From NCBI RefSeq assembly GCF_019933235.1, contig NZ_CP082945.1, positions 1,054,001 through 1,118,000 on the forward strand: DNA of 64,000 bases, given 5' to 3'. Below are positions 43,198 to 49,849 of this stretch, piece by piece. Within the stretch, counting starts at the first letter, position 1. Every line of letters starts with the position of its first letter. Position numbers and translations under genes: made by a program. The stretch comes from Streptomyces angustmyceticus (GTDB lineage: Bacteria > Actinomycetota > Actinomycetes > Streptomycetales > Streptomycetaceae). The notes below the pieces were generated by a model, which made no database searches, had not been told where the DNA came from, and saw only the letters and a program-made list of their open reading frames with translations.

Positions 43198-44343
43198 TCA
43201 GTCCACAGGCTGGTACGAGACGGAGGGGAAGTAGTCCTCCTTGGCTCCGTCCCGGCGGATGTCCCAGGTAGCGCAGTGCAGGGAACCGCCGTATTCGAAG
43301 ACGTTGCGGAAGGGGACCGTGAGGACCTCGAAGCTGAGGCTGGAAAGGAGGTCCTGCAGGGGCTTCTCCTGCTCCTCACAGATGACCTTGTCCGGGGAGA
43401 TGCTCAGTACGTTCATGGAGAGCCACTTGGACGACTGGCAGTAGGCGGGCATCTCGTCGTTGGAAAGCACCGGCTCAGGAGCTTCGATCAGCTTCCAGCC
43501 GTCCTTGATGAACATCGGCAGCTCATCGTCACGAAGGGGCCGGTCCGGGTTGGTGAGGATCAGGCCGGGCCGCAGAGGGATGAAGGTGCAGTCAATGTGA
43601 GAGGGGAAGTAGTCCAGCGGGAAGTGGACCGGGTGGACCCGGAACCCCTTGGGCTCCAGGGTCCGCTTGAGCCAGCGGATTCCGGCGCGGTTGGTGGTCA
43701 TGGACTCCTGCACCAGGATGTCGCGCCCGAGGCGGCTCATGTCCGCGGCGTCGAAGACGATCTCGTTCTGGGTGATGCAGAACTCCGACGCGTGCATCCG
43801 GGCGTGGCGCTCTTCGAGCGGCCATTCCCAGAAGTCCTGCCGGTACATGTCGTCGGCCATGGTCGGCTTGGGTGCGACGGTCCACGACACCCGGGGGTCC
43901 GCCTCCCAGTACTCGTACACGAGCTTCCGGTACGGCTCGTACTCGAAATAGCGGGCCCGGCGCGACATGGTCGCCTCGACCATCTCGTTGCCGAGCGTGA
44001 TCATCACATCACGCGGGCACACCGCGCAATACTGGTTCTCCACCTCGAAGTGGGGGGTCCGCAGCGGCTGGGAGAAGTCGTGCAACGTGGGGCGGCGCAC
44101 CGTCACCCCCTGGGCCTCCAAGAGAGCGGCCAGGCCGTCGAGTTCCACCTCAGCGCGGGCTACTGCCTCGGCCGTCTTGCGCCCGGTTGGGAACGGCGCT
44201 GTGGCCCGGCCGCGGATCTGCGGCCTGTTGCCGGGCTCGACCGGTTCGAAGGCCGCGCCCGCCGCAGAGCCAACAACCATCTCGCGCAGGGTGTCCCATT
44301 CGTTCCACGCATTCACCACAGGCGTATCCGCAGCCATCCGCAT
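43198..44343 (-). CDS. Arginine:glycine-type amidinotransferase
   Basis: 381 residues. The family moves the amidino group of arginine onto an amine, often glycine, giving guanidinoacetate. Conserved blocks: NAWNEWDTLREMVVGSAAGA, GNEMVEATMSRRARYFEYEP, PTMADDMYRQDF, the Asp/His area SHIDCTFIPLRPGLILTNPD and the catalytic Cys in YGGSLHCATWDIRR near the C-terminus. Length and motifs match L-arginine:glycine amidinotransferases such as CyrA. ATG at 44343 follows GAAGGA at seven bases. It sits directly upstream of the A-PCP-PKS, the same pairing as cyrA-cyrB, so it likely makes the PKS starter. The exact amine acceptor cannot be read from the sequence. Confidence 0.92.
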   Translation of the reverse strand: MRMAADTPVVNAWNEWDTLREMVVGSAAGAAFEPVEPGNRPQIRGRATAPFPTGRKTAEAVARAEVELDGLAALLEAQGVTVRRPTLHDFSQPLRTPHFEVENQYCAVCPRDVMITLGNEMVEATMSRRARYFEYEPYRKLVYEYWEADPRVSWTVAPKPTMADDMYRQDFWEWPLEERHARMHASEFCITQNEIVFDAADMSRLGRDILVQESMTTNRAGIRWLKRTLEPKGFRVHPVHFPLDYFPSHIDCTFIPLRPGLILTNPDRPLRDDELPMFIKDGWKLIEAPEPVLSNDEMPAYCQSSKWLSMNVLSISPDKVICEEQEKPLQDLLSSLSFEVLTVPFRNVFEYGGSLHCATWDIRRDGAKEDYFPSVSYQPVD

Positions 44344-44360
44344 GTGCAGTCCTTCCGTTG

Positions 44361-45281
44361 TCAGTTCGCGACAAGGCCCGGGACGGCCAGGTGTCGGTGA
44401 TCCGCCCGGCCGTTGAGCAGGTCGCGCACGCGGGTCACGACGACCGACTTGGCCGGCCCGACCAGATCTACGGCGGTGACCTGGTCGACAGCGCACAGGC
44501 CGTCGACCAGGAGGGGCAGGCTCGCCGTGTCGAACCACTGCTCCATGAGCATGTACCGATACGCCTCCGGGGAGTCACCCACCCGCTTGCCGGTGCACGG
44601 GGAGATGACGGCCGCGGTCGCAGGCCGGAACTCGACGCCGGCCAGGATGTCCTCGAAGGCCGATTTTCCGGGGGCGGCATAGGGGCAGTGCTCGGCCCGC
44701 TCGAAGACGTCCAGGACAGCGACGCCGAACCTGCCCAGGACCTGCCGCATCGCGTCGCCGTCGGTGCTGGTGACGCTGATGGCGATCACTCCGGCCCCGA
44801 GGTCGACAGAGAGCCACGGCTGCGCGTCGAATGCGCGAAGCGCGTCGACGAGCCGGTATGCGTCCCCCTCCGACGAGGGCAGCACGGCGAGAAACGTTCC
44901 GCTACGGCGAGCCTCGTTGGCAGCGATCTGCCGGGTGTTGGTCTCCCAGATCAGCTGAAAGCACGTCTCCTCGGTGATCACCCCGGCGAAGAGCAGGGCG
45001 GTCAGACATCCGGCGCTGAGCCCGCCGTACGCCCGCCAGCTCGCGGGTTCGTCTGCCAGACGCCTGATCAGGCTGACGGCCAGCAGCGCCTCATGCACAG
45101 TGGAGAGCAGCCCGGTGCTGCCGCCTGCAGGGTCAACCTCGGCCGGGTCGAAGTGGCAGACCCGCGCGGCTCGTTGGAGGTGTTCGTCCGATACGCAGAG
45201 GGTGGCTTTCAGTTCGGCCTCGGTCAGCGGGAGCAGCCCTGGCACGACGAGGGCTCGGTCAGAGGTCACCGGTGACGCCAC
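44361..45281 (-). CDS. FabD-like acyltransferase, copy 1
   Basis: 306 residues with the malonyl-CoA:ACP transacylase fold: ALVVPGLLPLTEAELKATL in place of the usual PGQG start, and the nucleophile in WRAYGGLSAGCLTALLFAGV (G-L-S-A-G). It continues through a small ferredoxin-like subdomain (VIAISVTSTDGDAMRQVLGR). The first Gly-rich 'F-P-G-Q-G' loop and the GAFHT-type His block are poorly conserved, so its acyl substrate may not be malonyl, or it may have a structural role. GTG at 45281 is used; GTG at 45269 is an alternative. It overlaps the second acyltransferase gene. Confidence 0.75.
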   Translation of the reverse strand: MASPVTSDRALVVPGLLPLTEAELKATLCVSDEHLQRAARVCHFDPAEVDPAGGSTGLLSTVHEALLAVSLIRRLADEPASWRAYGGLSAGCLTALLFAGVITEETCFQLIWETNTRQIAANEARRSGTFLAVLPSSEGDAYRLVDALRAFDAQPWLSVDLGAGVIAISVTSTDGDAMRQVLGRFGVAVLDVFERAEHCPYAAPGKSAFEDILAGVEFRPATAAVISPCTGKRVGDSPEAYRYMLMEQWFDTASLPLLVDGLCAVDQVTAVDLVGPAKSVVVTRVRDLLNGRADHRHLAVPGLVAN

Positions 45282-46170
45282 CCGTGACAGGAGTCAGTTC
45301 GTACTCCGGATCAAGGGTCAACGACTTCACCACGAAGGCCGAAGGCTCCAGCACGATGTAGGTGTCCAGCTGGAGACTCGTCAGATAGCGGATCACTCCA
45401 CGCCAGTCGAGGACCGTTGTGAACTGGTCGATCACATGCTGCCGGATGGTCTCACCGCTGGTATACGGGCGGCAATCGTTGATGCTGACCAGGGGGATGG
45501 CCGTGTTGCCGTGCGGGGCACGGAACTCCCACTCGTCGGCGAAGCGCTTGCGTACGGTCTCCATCAGAGCACAGTGTCCCGGGAAACTGTAGGGAATCGC
45601 CTTGTAGAAGGCGCCTGCCTTTATCAGCGCGGGCTTCATCGCGTCGATGTCCGAGAGTCTGCAGGCTCCGAGGAACTGGTTGCACGACACCGTGGCAGCA
45701 AGGTGGAGCAGTGAGTCCAGGCCCTGGGCGCGCAGCTCTTCGAACACCTTGAGAGGGTCACAGTTGTAGAAGAAGACACTAACGTAGTCGGTGTCGGCGA
45801 AAACCTCGGTTTCGATGGAGGCCATCAGGTGCGACGTGCGCACCATGTCCTCCAGGGACACCCAGCCGACGGCCGCGGCGGCCGAGAGGAACCCCAGGCT
45901 CATCCCGGTCACACAGACTGGCTGTATGTCCCGGCTGCGCAGATCCTGTTGGTATCCGGCAACTCCCATGAGGTTTATCAGCGGGCGCCTAAACCGAGGG
46001 TCGTTGACCTCTTCCTCGGTGCCATTTCTGAGGATGGACCTGAAGTCCATCGCCAGGGTGTCACTCGCCAGGTCAAGCATGACATTCATCGACTTCGACA
46101 GACCGCGCCGACGTATCTCGTCGTCCACGTGCACCTGAGAGGGAAAGATGTATGCGCCGGTCACACTCAC
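45259..46170 (-). CDS. FabD-like acyltransferase, copy 2
   Basis: 303 residues. Start GAYIFPSQVHVD replaces the normal 'FPGQGSQ'. The nucleophile elbow is QPVCVTGMSLGFLSAAAAVG and the catalytic His block is YSFPGHCALMETVRKRFADE. The C-terminal INDCRPYTSGETIRQHVIDQ matches the 'v.s..g......ir..l..q' region of FabD and PKS acyltransferases. It probably loads the free ACP with an extender or acyl group. The GTG overlaps the SDR stop (GTGA). Together with copy 1 it looks like a divergent duplicated pair; they may form a heterodimer. Confidence 0.8.
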   Translation of the reverse strand: MSVTGAYIFPSQVHVDDEIRRRGLSKSMNVMLDLASDTLAMDFRSILRNGTEEEVNDPRFRRPLINLMGVAGYQQDLRSRDIQPVCVTGMSLGFLSAAAAVGWVSLEDMVRTSHLMASIETEVFADTDYVSVFFYNCDPLKVFEELRAQGLDSLLHLAATVSCNQFLGACRLSDIDAMKPALIKAGAFYKAIPYSFPGHCALMETVRKRFADEWEFRAPHGNTAIPLVSINDCRPYTSGETIRQHVIDQFTTVLDWRGVIRYLTSLQLDTYIVLEPSAFVVKSLTLDPEYELTPVTGGVTGDL

Positions 46171-46925
46171 AGCGAGAACCCTTCATCAACGACGACCACT
46201 TCACCGTTCATGGCCGCAAAGTCGGCCCCGGCAACGGCCCGGATCACCGAGGCAACCTGCTGCGCCGACACCAACCGCTCCTCAAGACCTGGGGCCATCA
46301 TTCCGTCGATCACTTGTGCAGGAACCATGGACAGAAGCCGGGTGTCGCGGATCGGGCCCGGGGAGACCGTGTTGAAGCGCACTCCGGCCCCACCCCACTC
46401 ACGGGCGAAACCGCGCGTCATTGCCTCGAGCGCCGCCTTGCTGGAGACGTATCCGACCGCGCCTACGATGTAGCGCCTGGTGATGACCGACGACACGTTC
46501 ACCACGGTGCCGCCGCCGGAGCCTGCCATGGCCTGCGCGCTGATCGAGTTGACCTGATAGGCCCCGAAGACGTTGGCGTCGATGACCGACTTGAACTCTT
46601 CGGCATTGGACACGGTCGCCACAGCTGGGTTGCCGGCCACGGCGCAGTTCACGACGACGTCGCAAGGGGTGACCCGCGTGAGCAGCTTGCGGATGCCCGT
46701 GCCCCGTGTGTCCGGGTCGGGCAGGGTGAGCTGGTGGACCTCGGCCGTCCCGCCGCGCTCGGCGACCGCCGCACCGATCTTCTCCGCCGCGGCTCGACGG
46801 CCGTGGTACGTCAGGTGGACCGTTTGCGCGAGCTGCGCGAACTCGAGTGCCACCGCCTGGCCCAGGCCCCCTGTACCGCCGATAACCAAGACGTTCCGGT
46901 AGACCGGCGAGTGCGTTTCGCTCAT
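46167..46925 (-). CDS. SDR-family 3-oxoacyl-ACP reductase (FabG-like)
   Basis: 252 residues. NADPH-binding NVLVIGGTGGLGQAVALEFA, the VVVNCAVAGNPA strand in place of NNAG, catalytic Ser in GTVVNVSSVITRRY, Tyr/Lys in GAVGYVSSKAALEAMTRGFA, and the closing NGEVVVVDEGFSL. It reduces a beta-keto group on an ACP-bound chain. ATG at 46925 overlaps the GNAT stop (ATGA). With KAS III, ACP and the acyltransferases it makes a minimal free-standing elongation set, though no FabI- or FabZ-type gene is present. Confidence 0.9.
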   Translation of the reverse strand: MSETHSPVYRNVLVIGGTGGLGQAVALEFAQLAQTVHLTYHGRRAAAEKIGAAVAERGGTAEVHQLTLPDPDTRGTGIRKLLTRVTPCDVVVNCAVAGNPAVATVSNAEEFKSVIDANVFGAYQVNSISAQAMAGSGGGTVVNVSSVITRRYIVGAVGYVSSKAALEAMTRGFAREWGGAGVRFNTVSPGPIRDTRLLSMVPAQVIDGMMAPGLEERLVSAQQVASVIRAVAGADFAAMNGEVVVVDEGFSL

Positions 46926-47554
46926 CACTGTTCTCCGCTCAGATGATCCGCGATAGCGCATATGTCGATGCGTCGTGCCAAAGATTCCTTGAGCATCACC
47001 AGACGGTCACTGTCACAGCGCCGCCCTACGCGGGGTTGATAATGTTGGTAAGGCTGGTAGTACTCGTCCCGAGTGAGCGACGACTTCAGTGCCGAGACGG
47101 TGCCATGAGGTGTCTGCAAGTAGTCCCGGCATACCGCTTCAAATGACATGCCATCGGCTAGCCCCAGTTTGACTGTGGCGTCGTTGTGGACTCCTGTCGT
47201 GAACTGGACACGCTGGCAGTTCATAACCTCGAAGAGGTAGTCGATCAGGAGCATCGCCGCCTCCAGGCCGATACCAGTGCGCCACAGTTTCTCATCACCG
47301 ACGGCGCCCCCGATCTCGAACACCCCTTCACTCAGCCGCCAGAAGTGCACCAGCCCGATGACGGTGCCATGGGAGTCCGCAATCAAGGCCGCACGATTGT
47401 GATCGTTCTCCAGCGAGGCGTATTGAGATTCACGGACTAGCCGACTCGACGTACCACGCAGCAGAGTCTCACACTCTGTTGCACTCAGCCATTTCGCCAC
47501 AGCTCCGAGAGATTCCTCCGAGAAAGGCACGATGCGACACAACAGACCCTTCAC
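46925..47554 (-). CDS. GNAT acyltransferase 1
   Basis: 209 residues, GTG start. The GNAT fold is visible in AALIADSHGTVIGLVHFWRL, in KLWRTGIGLEAAMLLIDYLF (acyl-CoA/ACP pyrophosphate loop of the R-x-x-G-x-G/A type, here W-R-T-G-I-G) and in CQRVQFTTGVHNDATVKLGL. In the goadvionin pathway a GNAT enzyme joins the polyketide chain to the modified peptide; this protein, lying between the ACP and the SDR genes, is a candidate for that step. It could instead acetylate the product. It overlaps the SDR gene by 4 bp. Confidence 0.85.
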   Translation of the reverse strand: MKGLLCRIVPFSEESLGAVAKWLSATECETLLRGTSSRLVRESQYASLENDHNRAALIADSHGTVIGLVHFWRLSEGVFEIGGAVGDEKLWRTGIGLEAAMLLIDYLFEVMNCQRVQFTTGVHNDATVKLGLADGMSFEAVCRDYLQTPHGTVSALKSSLTRDEYYQPYQHYQPRVGRRCDSDRLVMLKESLARRIDICAIADHLSGEQ

Positions 47555-47564
47555 AAGGTGTTCG

Positions 47565-47798
47565 CTATACGTGTTGTAGCTGATCGTGGACGCTTCGCAG
47601 CGTGCTGAAGTCCTCGACCTTCAGGTCGTACACCTTGTCGCCGAAGTGCGGCATAAGCGCCGAGGCGAACCGCATTGTGTCCATCGATTCCAGGCCATAT
47701 TTGTTGTCCGGGCCGAAGACTACGGAGTGATCGTCCGGAACCTCGCCACCGAACCTCTCCCCGAAAAGCTCCAAGAACGCTTTGTGTAGTTCATCCAT
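47565..47798 (-). CDS. Free-standing acyl carrier protein
   Basis: A 77-residue ACP. Helix 1 is HKAFLELFGERFG; the phosphopantetheine serine is in KYGLESMDTMRFASALMPHF (G-L-E-S-M-D, where the usual motif is D-S-L/M). The end is VEDFSTLRSVHDQLQHV. The Asp before Ser is replaced by Glu, as in some specialised ACPs. It lies 3 bp after the KAS III stop, so it is probably the partner of KAS III, the FabD-like proteins and the SDR. Confidence 0.88.
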   Translation of the reverse strand: MDELHKAFLELFGERFGGEVPDDHSVVFGPDNKYGLESMDTMRFASALMPHFGDKVYDLKVEDFSTLRSVHDQLQHV

Positions 47799-47801
47799 GA
47801 G

Positions 47802-48821
47802 TCACTCCTCGGCTTTAACATCATTCGGCAGTTGAAAACACAGCGAGCCCCACAGAAATCCTGCTCCGATGGCTCCGAGTACGATCACGTCGCCCGCTTT
47901 GGCCCGCCCGTCGGCCGCGAGGCGCCACAGCGCAGTCATCGGTGATGCCGCACCGGTGTTGCCGAGGACGTCAGCCGTGATGGGCACCTTCTCGTAGTCC
48001 ACGCCCATGGTGCGGACGATGTACTGCAAGAGCCGGACGTTGGCTTGGTGGAAGGCGAAGCCGTTGACCTCGGATGCCTCGACGCCGGCAGCTGCCAGCG
48101 CCTCGCTGACGGACTTAGGCAGGCGGGTGGTGGCTTCCTGCCACACCACACGGCCGTCCATTTGGAGGTAGGGGCTGGGGCCTTCATGGCCCGGCGTATC
48201 GCGCGCGTGGTTCAGCTGGGACGGCCCCGCCAGGGCGACGGCAGGCGAATAAGCGTTGCCCAGGTCGTAGCTGAGAAGGCCGCCCGAGCCTTCCGTCCTG
48301 GTCAGCACCGTGGCTCCCGCCGCATCACCGAAGAAGATCCGGACTGTGCGGTCGCGCGGATCGGATACCCGAGAGGCGCCCTCGGCACACACCACCAAGG
48401 CGTTCTGCAAGCCTGGCTCCTGCAGCAGGCAGGAGGCGGTGTGGATGGCGTAGACGGCCGAAGCGCAGGCGTGCTGGGTCATGTCCACGATGCGTGGCGT
48501 CTCGATGCCGAGCCGCTCCGCGACAATGACCCCCAGGGACGGCATGATCCATTCGGGCGTACTGCTCGCGACGACGAGCACGTCAATGTCGCGCGCTTCG
48601 ATTCCCGCGTGGTGAACAGCCTTCTCCCCGGCCTGAATGGCCAGTTCGGTGATGGTCTCGTCGGCACCGAGGAAGCGACGCTCCAGAATTCCGGTCTTCT
48701 CTTCGATCCACTCCGGGGTGGTGTCCAGCGTCTCGCACAGCTCAGCGTTCGAAACCACCCGGTCAGGCAGAGCCAGACCCACGCTTCGCAGACTGACTGG
48801 GGCGAGTCCCCACTTGGGCAC
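47802..48821 (-). CDS. Beta-ketoacyl-ACP synthase III (FabH-like)
   Basis: 339 residues with the full FabH triad: Cys in MTQHACASAVYAIHTASCLL, His in NGFAFHQANVRLLQYI and Asn in VLGNTGAASPMTALWRL. PEWIEEKTGILERRFLGADE is the conserved N-terminal R-T-G-I block. KAS III enzymes start or make single condensations with an acyl-CoA or acyl-ACP. Here it may prime a chain, extend the PKS product, or hand an acyl group over. GTG start with AGAAGGGA upstream. It is the first enzyme gene after the precursor peptide. Confidence 0.92.
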   Translation of the reverse strand: MPKWGLAPVSLRSVGLALPDRVVSNAELCETLDTTPEWIEEKTGILERRFLGADETITELAIQAGEKAVHHAGIEARDIDVLVVASSTPEWIMPSLGVIVAERLGIETPRIVDMTQHACASAVYAIHTASCLLQEPGLQNALVVCAEGASRVSDPRDRTVRIFFGDAAGATVLTRTEGSGGLLSYDLGNAYSPAVALAGPSQLNHARDTPGHEGPSPYLQMDGRVVWQEATTRLPKSVSEALAAAGVEASEVNGFAFHQANVRLLQYIVRTMGVDYEKVPITADVLGNTGAASPMTALWRLAADGRAKAGDVIVLGAIGAGFLWGSLCFQLPNDVKAEE

Positions 48822-48926
48822 AGTGGTCCCTTCTCACGTGTGTTGACCAAACGGAACGGGTCGGGAAACCGGCGGGCCGGCTGCCTGAGAGAAATTTTCT
48901 GCGGGCAGCCGGCCCGCACTACCGTG

Positions 48927-49019
48927 TCAGCAACCGTCGCTGTTGCTGCTGACAGGGAGCTCGACGCCGTCGGCGATGATCTCGGTGCCCTGAAGGTCGA
49001 TCACATTGGTGAGGTCCAT
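48927..49019 (-). CDS. Lipolanthine-type precursor peptide, 30 aa
   Basis: ATG at 49019 sits behind GAGGAGG. The 30-residue peptide has a leader beginning MDLTNVIDLQGTEIIADG; the hydrophobic-x-x-Leu-Gln pattern (V6..L9-Q10) is that of class III lanthipeptide leaders. The C-terminal eight residues are VSSNSDGC. Ser24, Ser27 and Cys30 form S-x-x-S-x-x-C with Cys as the last residue, the spacing for an avionin made by a LanKC plus a Cys decarboxylase. The core has no extra Cys. It is too short for usual gene calling. It is placed 87 bp after GNAT 2 and upstream of KAS III. Cleavage site not visible; likely within GVELP. Confidence 0.9.
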   Translation of the reverse strand: MDLTNVIDLQGTEIIADGVELPVSSNSDGC

Positions 49020-49105
49020 GGTTGTTCCTCCTCTCGGGGTGTTGATCCGTTAGGAACATCGCCGTTGCCGACGATGGTTTCTGGCGGTGACGCGAGAATC
49101 GGTGT

Positions 49106-49726
49106 TCACGTACGCCACGACGTACCGTCGTGCGCAGCGGTCAGATCCTCCAGCGTCTTTTCCCGCAGAGCGGCGAGCAGCTCTTGACGGTCACCCGGCT
49201 CACGCCGGTCCCCGGCGAGAAACGCCGCAAGGTTCGCACAGCAGATTACCGCTGGCCAGTATCCTCCATCGATGAAGAAACGATTCCGGAGAACACCCTC
49301 GACCTCGAAATAATCGCGCTCCGTGAGGTATTCGACGAGTACTTCACTGTATGTGGGAACCAGCAACTCCACTCGTTTCACTTCGGACGAGCGGGTCAGC
49401 AGGGAAACTGCCTTCCGTATCGACTCCTCAATCAGCTGAATCGTCCACGCCTTGTCATCGCTGGAGGATACGCTCAGCCGGAAGAATCCGGGGGTCTGGC
49501 CTGGCGACCAGCTGATCGCGCCGACTGTACAACCGGAACTGCGGACCACGACGTGAGATTTTCGCTCATCCCTCACGATGCGCTGACGCTGTGCGGCAGT
49601 TCGCCAGACCGGCCCGTCCGTTGAAACGTAGGAGAACAGTTGAGAGAGCGCTTCGTCAAGAAGTCTCTCATCCCCCTCAGTGAGCACCGGAATGAACTCG
49701 AAGTCCACGTCTTTGCGATGACTCAC
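49106..49726 (-). CDS. GNAT acyltransferase 2
   Basis: 206 residues. The GNAT core can be seen in SHVVVRSSGCTVGAISWSPG, a beta strand FFRLSVSSSDDKAWTIQLIE (helix 3 region) and VKRVELLVPTYSEVLVEYLT followed by RDYFEVEGVLRNRFF, the last strand of the fold. The acyl-CoA loop is degenerate (SSDDKAWT), so it may use an acyl-ACP or bind it only. It is poorly similar to GNAT 1. Located right before the precursor peptide gene, it is the second candidate for attaching the fatty acyl chain to the peptide N-terminus. Confidence 0.75.
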   Translation of the reverse strand: MSHRKDVDFEFIPVLTEGDERLLDEALSQLFSYVSTDGPVWRTAAQRQRIVRDERKSHVVVRSSGCTVGAISWSPGQTPGFFRLSVSSSDDKAWTIQLIEESIRKAVSLLTRSSEVKRVELLVPTYSEVLVEYLTERDYFEVEGVLRNRFFIDGGYWPAVICCANLAAFLAGDRREPGDRQELLAALREKTLEDLTAAHDGTSWRT

Positions 49727-49849
49727 TCTGGCCCCCGAACAGATTGCTTTGCGCGCCTCTTTGGCACTTCCCCGTCGAATTCGTTAATGAACCTATGCCA
49801 GTCAGGGTGAGCCGTCAAAGCTCTTGGACTCCGACTCGAACAGCGGTTC

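Noticed and set aside
39991..44400. Plus-strand open frames of 587 and 680 codons across the megasynthase and amidinotransferase
   Set aside because: They are antisense shadows created by high third-position GC of the real minus-strand genes; no start signals or domains.
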